Positions 16,867-25,067 of a stretch of DNA of 58,864 nucleotides are shown in pieces. Made by a program: the position numbers and the translations under genes. The DNA is taken from NCBI RefSeq assembly GCF_028291725.1, contig NZ_JAQGNT010000031.1:1-58864 (forward strand). The letters are read 5' to 3'. The notes beneath the pieces are model-generated. The model searched no databases and was not told where the DNA came from. It saw only the letters and a program-made list of their open reading frames with translations. Position 1 is the stretch's first letter, and every line of letters begins with the position of its first letter. The DNA is from Hydrocarboniphaga sp. (GTDB taxonomy: Bacteria > Pseudomonadota > Gammaproteobacteria > Nevskiales > Nevskiaceae).

Positions 16867-17945
16867 GCCGGGGTCCCGGCTGAAACGTCGAGCGGCATGT
16901 AGATCGAGAAAACGGTGCTGCCCGGGCGCGACTTGCACTCGATGACTCCGCCATGGGTGTGGACAAGGTATTGCGCTATCGGCAATCCAAGTCCCGTGCC
17001 TTCTGCACGCATCGTCACCATCGGGTAGAAGATTTTGTCGATCATTGCTGGGGGAATTCCGTGTCCGTCGTCTTCGATATCAATTTGGACGACCAGGCGG
17101 TGACGGGTGCCGCCGATCGTGTATTGCCGCCGCGTGCGGGACCGCAGCGCGATGCTGCCCTGGTCGCCGACCGCCTGCAGCGCGTTGCGCAACAAATTCA
17201 GTACCGCCTGTATCAATTGCTCGCGATCCCCGATCATCTCCGGGATCGACGGGTCGTAGTCGCGCAGGAAGCTCACGCCGATCGGCGCTTCCGCCTCGAC
17301 CAGCTGGCGCACGTGCTCGAGCACCTCGTGCACGTTGACCGGCGCTTTCTGCGACACGCGGTTCGGGCCGAGCAGCCGGTTGACCAGGTTCTGCAGACGG
17401 TCGACCTCGCGGATGATCACGCGCGTGTATTCGCGGTGCTCGGAGTCCGGGAACTCGCGCTCGAGCAGCTGCGCCGCGCCGCGGATGCCGCCCAGCGGGT
17501 TCTTGATTTCGTGCGCGAGGTTGCGGATCAGCTCGCGCGAAGATTCCTGCTGGGCCAGCAGCAGCTCGTCGCGCGAGATCCGCAGGTGCCGGTCCATCGG
17601 CAGGATTTCGATCAGCAGGCCGACGTTCTTGCCGAGCTGCAGCGGCGTTACCGTGCAATCGACGGTGATCGGTTGCTCGCCGCTCTTGCGCAGCTGCAGT
17701 TCGCGTTCGATAAAGCCGGTGCCGGCCTTCAAGGCTTCGCGCAGACGCGGCGCGTGCGGCGCGAACTGCGGAATCGCGTGGGTGAAAGCCTCGCCGACGG
17801 CGTAGCGGCGGCTGACGCCGAAAACGCTCTCAGCCGTGGAATTGATCGATACGACACGCAGCGCTGCATCGAGGCTGATAACGGCCGTACTGAGCCCGTC
17901 CAGAATGTGCGCGGGCGCCGCACGACTACTGGGGGCGAGCTTCAT
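16863..17945 (-). CDS. ntrB: Nitrogen sensor histidine kinase NtrB
   Basis: A 360-residue soluble kinase/phosphatase for NtrC. It has an N-terminal PAS domain (STAVISLDAALRVVSINSTAESVFG), the phospho-acceptor motif NLAHEIKNPLGGIRGAAQLLE and an HATPase domain with LLRNALQAV (N box), DIEDDGHGIP (G1) and GTGLGLPIAQYLV (G2). There are no membrane segments, as expected. PII-protein control is known for the family; no glnB is in view. It is the first gene of ntrBC. Confidence 0.95.
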   Translation of the reverse strand: MKLAPSSRAAPAHILDGLSTAVISLDAALRVVSINSTAESVFGVSRRYAVGEAFTHAIPQFAPHAPRLREALKAGTGFIERELQLRKSGEQPITVDCTVTPLQLGKNVGLLIEILPMDRHLRISRDELLLAQQESSRELIRNLAHEIKNPLGGIRGAAQLLEREFPDSEHREYTRVIIREVDRLQNLVNRLLGPNRVSQKAPVNVHEVLEHVRQLVEAEAPIGVSFLRDYDPSIPEMIGDREQLIQAVLNLLRNALQAVGDQGSIALRSRTRRQYTIGGTRHRLVVQIDIEDDGHGIPPAMIDKIFYPMVTMRAEGTGLGLPIAQYLVHTHGGVIECKSRPGSTVFSIYMPLDVSAGTPA

Positions 17946-18030
17946 TGCTCCGTTTTAGCAAAAGCCGGGCCACAAAATGGAGCCCAAGAATAGCCTTTCC
18001 GGGAAACGAGCGCACCGATAAGGTGCGCGC

Positions 18031-18555
18031 CTAGTTGATCCCGGGCGGTTTGATGTGAACCAGAACCGGTGCCGCACGCCCAAGCTCCTTCCCACGGCCG
18101 TCGACGACCGCCACCGCGACCAGGTGCGTGCCGCGATCAACATCGCCCATGGTATAGCTCAGATCCTGCACCGGTTTGGACGTGCGCGCATTGCCGTCGA
18201 GCAGATACACCAGGCCGGCGCCCTCCGGCAGCGGCTTCTGCAGGTTGATCGCGACGCTGAGCTTGCGATCGGTGCCGCGCAGCGTCTGGTCCGGGGTCGG
18301 CGAGACGATGCTCAGCATGACGCTCTCGATTGCCGGCGTGGGCGGCTCGGCCTTGCCGGGCGCAAGCGCCGCGGCTGCAGTTGCATTGGCTCCGCCGGAG
18401 ATGAACTGCAGCGGCGGCAGCTGTACCGGCTTGGCGCCCGGTGTCGGCGCCTTGTCGCCGTAATGCGCATGGCCCTCGGCGTCGACCCAGCGATAGATCT
18501 CGGCCTGCGCCGGCAGGGCGATCAACAGCAACGGGAGAAAGAGCAGCTTGCGCAT
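18031..18555 (-). CDS. DUF4124 domain periplasmic protein
   Basis: A 174-residue exported protein. The signal peptide MRKLLFLPLLLIALPAQA is followed directly by the DUF4124 signature EIYRWVDAEGHAHYGDKAP. The rest has an Ig-like feel (SVAINLQKPLPEGAGLVYLLDG, then THLVAVAVVDGRGKELG). Such genes often lie near ntrB in this group of bacteria. Function is unknown. It is 85 nt upstream of ntrB on the same strand and may share its transcript. Confidence 0.85.
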   Translation of the reverse strand: MRKLLFLPLLLIALPAQAEIYRWVDAEGHAHYGDKAPTPGAKPVQLPPLQFISGGANATAAAALAPGKAEPPTPAIESVMLSIVSPTPDQTLRGTDRKLSVAINLQKPLPEGAGLVYLLDGNARTSKPVQDLSYTMGDVDRGTHLVAVAVVDGRGKELGRAAPVLVHIKPPGIN

Positions 18556-18585
18556 GGCCTACTGTAGCCAGCCGCGAGCGCGATA

Positions 18586-20133
18586 TCAGTCGAAGCGCAG
18601 GCGAACGTCGGCGGATTTCAGATAGTCGGCTTCCTGCTCGAGGTCGGCCTGGGTCAGCGGGTGCGCGGCCAGCCACTGGCGCGGGAAGCTCAGGTCGACA
18701 TTGCGGCGGCCGTTGTTGCTGCCGACCCGTACGCTGACCGGAGGATCCAGATCCGGGTCGCGGCTGCGGTGCAGCAGCGCCGCCAGCCGCAGCAGGATCG
18801 CCAGCTTGCGGATGGTTTCGGACTGCGCTGCCGGCAGATCGGCCAGCGGGCTCTCCGAAAATTTGCTGCGATGCAGCCGCACCAGCGCCGCGAGCTGCTT
18901 CTGGTCGGTCTGCGAGAAGCCCTGCAGATCGGCATGACGCAGGATGTACTCGCCGTGCTTCTGGTATGAGGAATGCGCGATCACCAGGCCGATCTCGTGC
19001 AGCGTCGCGGCCCAGTTCAGTAGCATCGTCGATGACTTGCGGTCCAGCTGCCAGGCCGAGAACACCTGCGTCAGCAGCTTTAACGCCGTCGTGGCGACCC
19101 GGCCGGCATGCGCGGCGTCGACGCCGTAGCGTGTCGCCATCGCCCGTACCGATTCGTCGCGCACATCGTGATCGGACAGGCGCCCGAGCAGGTCGTAGAC
19201 CAGGCCTTCGCGCAGCGCGCGCTCCGAGGTCTGCATGCGCTGCAGATCGAGCGCGTCGAACACCCCGGCGAGCACCGCCAGCCCGCCGGCGAACACCGGC
19301 CGGCGGTCTTCGCGCAAGGCCGGAAAATCGATTTTGGAGACATGGCCGCGATCGATCACCAGTTCCACGGTTTTCTCCAGGCCCTCGCGAGTGATCTGCT
19401 CGTCGGCCCAGGCCTGTTCACGCATCACCCGCCAGGCCCCGCGCACCGTGCCGCTGGCGCCGATCGCAATGTCCCAGCCGGTGCGGCGGTAGCGGTTCTC
19501 CAGAAATTCGAGCTCGAGCCGTGCGGCGAAGCGTGCCTGGCGAAACCGTGAACGCGTGATACTGCCGTCGGCAAAAAAGCGATTCTGATGGACCACGCAG
19601 CCCAGTCCGACCGATTCCATCAGTACCGCGGTCGGACCGCGGCCGATGATCACCTCGGTGCTGCCGCCGCCGATGTCGACCACCAGCCGGCGCTCGGTCT
19701 CGGCGCCGCCCATGCCGTGAACCACGCCGCCATAGACCAGACGCGCCTCTTCGACTCCCGAGATGATCTCGATGCTGTGGCCGAGCGCCGCTTCCGCTCG
19801 CTCGACAAACCCGCCGGTCGCGGAATCCGCTTCCTGAAGCCGGCGCAGGGTATTGGTGCCGACCGCGCGCACACGCTCGCGCGGCAGGTTGCTGAGGCGC
19901 TGGCCGAAGCGCTGCAGGCAGGCTAGCGCGCGCGTCTCCGCCTCGAGGGTCAGGCGGCGCCTGTCGTCCAGGCCGGCGGCCAGGCGCACCGGTTCGCGCA
20001 GGCGGTCGATCACCTGCAGATCGGCACCGGCGCTGCGCGCGACCATCATGTGGAAGCTGTTCGAGCCCAGATCGACAGCCGCGACGACGGTGGTATCGGG
20101 CGCGACGATGAGACGGTCGGCGGTTTGGCTCAT
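18586..20133 (-). CDS. ppx: Exopolyphosphatase (Ppx/GppA family)
   Basis: A 515-residue enzyme that removes terminal phosphate from polyphosphate, or in GppA, pppGpp. The ASKHA-fold N-terminal half shows AAVDLGSNSFHMMVAR (phosphate-1 loop), the catalytic Glu region IISGVEEARLVYGGV and VVDIGGGSTEVIIG (phosphate-2). The C-terminal half is an HD-like helical domain (ATLHEIGLVIAHSSYQKHGEYIL). Length fits Ppx. ppk is not adjacent. The ATG is at 20131-20133. Confidence 0.92.
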   Translation of the reverse strand: MSQTADRLIVAPDTTVVAAVDLGSNSFHMMVARSAGADLQVIDRLREPVRLAAGLDDRRRLTLEAETRALACLQRFGQRLSNLPRERVRAVGTNTLRRLQEADSATGGFVERAEAALGHSIEIISGVEEARLVYGGVVHGMGGAETERRLVVDIGGGSTEVIIGRGPTAVLMESVGLGCVVHQNRFFADGSITRSRFRQARFAARLELEFLENRYRRTGWDIAIGASGTVRGAWRVMREQAWADEQITREGLEKTVELVIDRGHVSKIDFPALREDRRPVFAGGLAVLAGVFDALDLQRMQTSERALREGLVYDLLGRLSDHDVRDESVRAMATRYGVDAAHAGRVATTALKLLTQVFSAWQLDRKSSTMLLNWAATLHEIGLVIAHSSYQKHGEYILRHADLQGFSQTDQKQLAALVRLHRSKFSESPLADLPAAQSETIRKLAILLRLAALLHRSRDPDLDPPVSVRVGSNNGRRNVDLSFPRQWLAAHPLTQADLEQEADYLKSADVRLRFD

Positions 20134-20277
20134 GGTGATTAAATCGCCGTGATAAACGTATAAAGCAGTACAAAATCACAAAGGCGTTTTGCAGCCCCTG
20201 CCCGAAAACAAACTATAGCAATCACCGGTGAAGGCCTCGCGACGGCATGCGGCCTTGCGATCTCCGCACGATCTTCG

Positions 20278-20306
20278 TTGACCCACGATGCTGAATCCCT
20301 GACAAT
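20278..20306 (+). promoter_or_regulatory. Probable sigma-70 promoter of the cytochrome c pair
   Basis: TTGACC (20278-20283), exactly 17 nt, then GACAAT (20301-20306). This lies 92 nt before the first cytochrome ATG in the 264-nt spacer from ppx, which holds nothing else I recognise. Confidence 0.5.
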
Positions 20307-20397
20307 TTCGTGCTGCAACAGCCCGGCCATCGTGCTTAGCCACCGCGCCAGGGCTCTTGCGGGTCTCGAACCAAAAAGTATCCTGGGAGTTGATGGT

Positions 20398-20730
20398 ATG
20401 AAACTCGCGCGTCGGGGCATCCTGGCCCTTGCCGCTTTGCTCAGCCTGCCTGCTGCAGCGGCCGGTGATCCGGCCGTCGGCCGCGACAAGGCCGATACCT
20501 GTATCGGATGCCACGGCATCCCGTTCTACTCCAATGCCTATCCGACGTATCGCGTGCCCAAGCTGGGCGGCCAGCAGCCCGGCTACATCGTTGCCGCGCT
20601 GAAGGCTTATCGCTCCGGCGACCGTCCACATCCGACGATGCACGCCCAGGCCGCGAGCATGACCGACCAGGACATGGAGGACATCGCCGCCTTCCTGACC
20701 CAGGCGCCCCGCAACAAGGCTGACAAGTGA
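20398..20730 (+). CDS. Small monohaem cytochrome c (c4-half-like)
   Basis: A 110-residue periplasmic cytochrome. The signal peptide is MKLARRGILALAALLSLPAAAAG, followed by one haem site CIGCH and a probable Met ligand in PTMHAQAASM. The stretch PKLGGQQPGYIVAALKAYRSG resembles each half of cytochrome c4. ATG 20398 follows TGGGAG. The next cytochrome gene begins at or just after its stop, so they are co-transcribed and may work together in electron transfer to a terminal oxidase. Confidence 0.88.
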   Translation: MKLARRGILALAALLSLPAAAAGDPAVGRDKADTCIGCHGIPFYSNAYPTYRVPKLGGQQPGYIVAALKAYRSGDRPHPTMHAQAASMTDQDMEDIAAFLTQAPRNKADK

Positions 20731-20741
20731 AGCGCGATCCG

Positions 20742-21116
20742 ATGAGCCTCCACCGCAAGTTTGTGCTGATTTCCGCCGCGGCCCTGGTTCTGGGCCTGAG
20801 TGTTTCGGCCCGGGCCGACGAGCATGAAGCGGCGGCGGCTCCGGCCGTCGACAAGCTGGTGCCGGTCTGCCAGTCCTGCCATGGCGAGCACGGCGCCAAG
20901 CCGATCCTGCCGGAATATCCGGTGCTGGCCGGGCAGTACGCCAACTACATCGAGCACGCGCTGAAGGACTACCGCTCCGGCGCGCGCAAGAACGCGGTGA
21001 TGAGGGCGCAGGCGGCGAATCTGACCGACACCGACATCGCGGCGGTCGCGCAGTACTTCGCGCATCAGCAAGGCCCGATCTACACCTTCACGCTGCCGCC
21101 AGCGGCCGCGAAGTAA
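20742..21116 (+). CDS. Small monohaem cytochrome c (c4-half-like)
   Basis: A 124-residue periplasmic cytochrome with signal peptide MSLHRKFVLISAAALVLGLSVSARA, haem site CQSCH and a Met ligand in NAVMRAQAANL. PVLAGQYANYIEHALKDYRSG is clearly homologous to the segment in the preceding gene, so the two are a tandem duplication or a split two-haem cytochrome c4. A GTG at 20727, overlapping the upstream stop by 4 nt, is an equally possible start (129 aa). A perfect terminator follows. Confidence 0.87.
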   Translation: MSLHRKFVLISAAALVLGLSVSARADEHEAAAAPAVDKLVPVCQSCHGEHGAKPILPEYPVLAGQYANYIEHALKDYRSGARKNAVMRAQAANLTDTDIAAVAQYFAHQQGPIYTFTLPPAAAK

Positions 21117-21131
21117 GCCTCGACGCTGTAC

Positions 21132-21161
21132 AAAAAAGGCCGGCTTCCGCCGGCCTTTTTT
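21132..21161. terminator. Rho-independent terminator after the cytochrome c genes
   Basis: AAAAAAGGCCGG (21132-21143) pairs perfectly with CCGGCCTTTTTT (21150-21161) around a 6-nt loop. The A-run on one side and T-run on the other make it usable on both strands. Confidence 0.92.
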
Positions 21162-21200
21162 GTGGTTCGCGGAATTACCGCACCATGTCAATAAACTAGA

Positions 21201-21230
21201 TTAAGTATTCTATATAACATATTGTATAAT
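21201..21230 (+). promoter_or_regulatory. Sigma-70 promoter in an AT-rich island upstream of the esterase
   Basis: A perfect TATAAT at 21225-21230 with a poor -35 (TTAAGT at 21201-21206, 18-nt spacing). It lies in a strongly AT-rich stretch (about 21187-21240) that stands out from the GC-rich surroundings. GGGGGAGA precedes the ATG at 21258. Confidence 0.55.
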
Positions 21231-21257
21231 TAAGAAATTGAGCTGGGGGAGACAGCC

Positions 21258-22418
21258 ATGAAATTGCTGGGAATGAGTCTGCTGGCGCTATTGCTAGCAG
21301 CTTGCGGAGGAGGCGGTGGATCGCCGCAGAACGGGGAATCGCCGGCCGCCGATACCGCCACCGCTGCGGCCGAAACCGGCACCGACAGCGGACCGGGATC
21401 CGCCCCGGCGACGACGCTGAGCTGTCGCGACTCGTTCAGCCCGGACCGGCTGGCGGCCGGCGACGACTGTGCCTCTACCGCTGGCGACTACTGCGGGCTG
21501 CCGGAAGGCGTGTTCGCAATGAATGGCGAGGTCGCGGCCTGCGACGGCGTCAGCATCAGCTCGGTCGACATCACCAGCACTTCGGGCAGCCGCTCGCACT
21601 ATCTGGTACTGCAGGGCGCCGAGGCGCCGCAGACTGTTTACCTGGCGCTGCATTACCTCGGTGGCCGCGTCGAAACCTTCGCCAACGTGATCCGGCTGCA
21701 GGAGCTGGCGAAGCAGCGGCGCACGCTGGTGATCGTGCCGCAGGCTCCCGGCCTGCTCGGCGATCTCGGTCCAGACCTGGGCCTGGAACTGCCAGGTTCG
21801 CGCTGGCCGACGCAGCCGGCGCTGGAGCCGGTCGCGAGCTACGTGCAGTTCCTCGACGAGGTGGTCGCCGACGCGCGTGCGCGCTATGCGGCCGAAGGCC
21901 TGCCGCTGCTGGTCGCCGGCCTCTCCAACGGCGGCACGATGGCCTACAACTACGGCTGCGCAGCGGCCGAGCGCGTCGACGCGGTGATGGCGACCGCCGC
22001 CAACATGAGCCGCGAAGTGCAGCAGGCCTGCCTGCCCTCGCGCTCGATCGGCACGGTGATCGTCCACGGCACTGCCGACCTGCTGAATCCCTACGACGGC
22101 CTGATCGACCTGACGCTGGCGGTGCCCGGCATCCACCAACTGTTCGAGAATTTCAGCGGCTGCGCCGGAGACGACGGCGAGACCCGTATCGACGCCACCG
22201 ACAGCGCGACACTGCCGGTGATTTTTGAGGCATCGACCAAAACCTGCGCCGAAAACCGCCGGCACTACCTGGTGACGGTGCGGGGTGGCGGCCACAACTG
22301 GCCGGGTCAGACCCACGATATCCAGGATATGACGCTGGATCTGGTCGGCCTCAAATCCAGCGCCTTCGATGCGACGCTACAGGGCTACGATCTGCTGAAG
22401 CTGGCCGCCGGCTTGTAG
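21258..22418 (+). CDS. Lipoprotein alpha/beta-hydrolase, PHB-depolymerase/feruloyl-esterase-like
   Basis: A 386-residue lipoprotein. The signal ends in LALLLAACGGGGG (lipobox Cys16), followed by an acidic Ala/Thr linker. The hydrolase part has the nucleophile elbow GLSNGGTMAYNYG, VIVHGTADLLNPYDG as the usual Asp region, and the catalytic His in GGGHNWPGQ. These are features of the LpqC/polyhydroxybutyrate depolymerase esterases. The substrate is unknown; it could be a feruloyl or polyester bond. An AT-rich promoter precedes it. It is convergent with ftsX, where many relatives carry rpoH instead. Confidence 0.83.
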   Translation: MKLLGMSLLALLLAACGGGGGSPQNGESPAADTATAAAETGTDSGPGSAPATTLSCRDSFSPDRLAAGDDCASTAGDYCGLPEGVFAMNGEVAACDGVSISSVDITSTSGSRSHYLVLQGAEAPQTVYLALHYLGGRVETFANVIRLQELAKQRRTLVIVPQAPGLLGDLGPDLGLELPGSRWPTQPALEPVASYVQFLDEVVADARARYAAEGLPLLVAGLSNGGTMAYNYGCAAAERVDAVMATAANMSREVQQACLPSRSIGTVIVHGTADLLNPYDGLIDLTLAVPGIHQLFENFSGCAGDDGETRIDATDSATLPVIFEASTKTCAENRRHYLVTVRGGGHNWPGQTHDIQDMTLDLVGLKSSAFDATLQGYDLLKLAAGL

Positions 22419-22447
22419 CGGCGCGAGTTGGAGACCGGCGGACCCGA

Positions 22448-23410
22448 TCAGGCCGGTTCGATCGCGGCCAGATGCCGCGTCACCGTCCACCAGGCGCCGA
22501 TCAGCCCCAGCAGTACCCCGCCAAGGATGATCGTCAGCACGGTGGCCAGCCCCGGCCCCTGGATCGCGAAATCGCTCTGGTACAGCGCGGCGAGTTCATG
22601 CGCCGGCGCCTGCAGCACCGCCAGGCCGACGGTCAGCAGCAGCAGCGCGAACCAGCCGCCGAGCAGGCCGAGCCAGCAACCGCCGTACAGGAACGGGCGG
22701 CGGATGAAGCCGTCCGGAGCGCCGATCAGCTTCATCACCACGATCTCGTCGCGACGAGCCTCGATATCGAGCCGCAGTGTATTGCCGACGATCACCAGCA
22801 CGGCCACACCGAGCAGCGCGGCGGCCATCATCACCACGCGTTCGAGTATAGCCAGCAGGCTCTGAAGCCGCTGCAGCCATTGCTGATCCATCTGCGACAG
22901 CTCGACTTCCGGCAGGGCCGACAGCGTCTGCGCCAGCACGGTGACTTGCGCGGCGCTGCGCCCGGCATCGGGCGAGACCACGATCACTGCCGGCAGCGGG
23001 TTGTGCTGCAGCAGGTCGAGCACTTCGCCGAAGCCCGACAGCTCGCGGAATTCGGCGGCCGACTGTTCGCGCGAGATGTAGCGCGCGGATTTCACGCCGT
23101 CGCGGCTCGCCAGCTGCTGCGTCAGTTCGCGGCCGCGCGTCTCGTCGACGCCGTCTTTCAGGAACAGCGACAGCTGCAGATCGTTCTGCCAGGTGTAGGC
23201 GAGCCGCTGGAAGTTGTTGACGGCCAGGTGCAGCGCCGCCGGCAGCGCCAGCGCGATGCCGATCACCGCCGCGGTCAGCAGCGAACTGCCGGGATGATTG
23301 ACCAGCTTGCCAAGCGAGAAGAAAAACACCCGCGCATGTTCCTGCAGCGTGCGCGCGAGCCAGTTCTGCGGCGCCGCGTCGGCGGCATTCTGTGCCTTGG
23401 TGCGCGCCAT
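22448..23410 (-). CDS. ftsX: Cell division protein FtsX
   Basis: A 320-residue inner-membrane permease-like partner of FtsE that controls periplasmic septal wall hydrolases. A cytoplasmic N-terminal segment leads to TM1 (SSLLTAAVIGIALALPAAL), then a periplasmic loop with LQLSLFLKDGVDE. Three more helices include MMAAALLGVAVLVIVGNTLRLDIEARRDEI and LATVLTIILGGVLLGLIGAW. The ATG overlaps the ftsE stop (ATGA). rpoH does not follow as it does in many gammaproteobacteria. Confidence 0.94.
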   Translation of the reverse strand: MARTKAQNAADAAPQNWLARTLQEHARVFFFSLGKLVNHPGSSLLTAAVIGIALALPAALHLAVNNFQRLAYTWQNDLQLSLFLKDGVDETRGRELTQQLASRDGVKSARYISREQSAAEFRELSGFGEVLDLLQHNPLPAVIVVSPDAGRSAAQVTVLAQTLSALPEVELSQMDQQWLQRLQSLLAILERVVMMAAALLGVAVLVIVGNTLRLDIEARRDEIVVMKLIGAPDGFIRRPFLYGGCWLGLLGGWFALLLLTVGLAVLQAPAHELAALYQSDFAIQGPGLATVLTIILGGVLLGLIGAWWTVTRHLAAIEPA

Positions 23411-24119
23411 CACAGCACTCCCAGCGGCAGCTTCGAGGCGGCGGCCATCTTCGCGCCGCTGACGATGCGGCCGTCTTCCAGGTGCACGATGCGCCGGTCC
23501 ATGCGCTCGATCAGATCGATCGCGTGGGTCGCCACCAGCACGCTGACGCCGACGTCGTTGAAGCGCTCGAACAGGCGCATGACTTCCTGCGCCATCACCG
23601 GGTCGAGGTTGCCGGTGGGCTCGTCGGCCAGCAGCAGCAGCGGCTTGGTGACCACCGCGCGGGCGATGCCGACGCGCTGCTGTTCGCCGCCGGACAGCGT
23701 CTCCGGCCGAGCGCGTTCGCGGTTGAGCAGGCCGACCGTATCCAGCGCCGCGCGCACGCGGCGGCCGATGTCCTGATGCGAGTGGCCGCGGATCACCAGC
23801 GGCAGGGCGACGTTGTCGAACACGCTGCGATCGTTGAGCAGGTTGAAGTTCTGGAAAATCATGCCGATCTGCTGCCGGTACGGCGCGACCTGGCGGCGCG
23901 GCAGCTGCGCCAGATTGGCGCCGGCGACGACGATCTGGCCGCGGCTGGCGCGCGACAGCAGCGCGATCAGCCGCAGCACCGTCGACTTGCCGGCCCCCGA
24001 GGCGCCGGTCAGAAACACCATCTCGCCGGCGTCGAGCTGGAAATCGATGCTGTTGAGCACGTCGCTGCCGCCGCCGGGATAGCGGTGATGGACCTGGGAA
24101 AACTGCACGATCGCCTGGC

Positions 24120-24123
<4 letters not shown>
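23410..24123 (-). CDS. ftsE: Cell division ATP-binding protein FtsE
   Basis: A 237-residue ABC ATPase of the FtsEX complex. It has Walker A GASGAGKSTVLRLI, the Q-loop region MIFQNFNLLNDRSVFDNVALPL, signature ETLSGGEQQRVGIARA and Walker B PLLLLADEPTGNLD, then the H-loop VLVATHA. It overlaps ftsY by 4 nt upstream and ftsX downstream, so the order is ftsY-ftsE-ftsX in one transcript. Confidence 0.96.
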
Positions 24124-25055
<932 letters not shown>

Positions 25056-25067
25056 GCCGGGGGTTAT

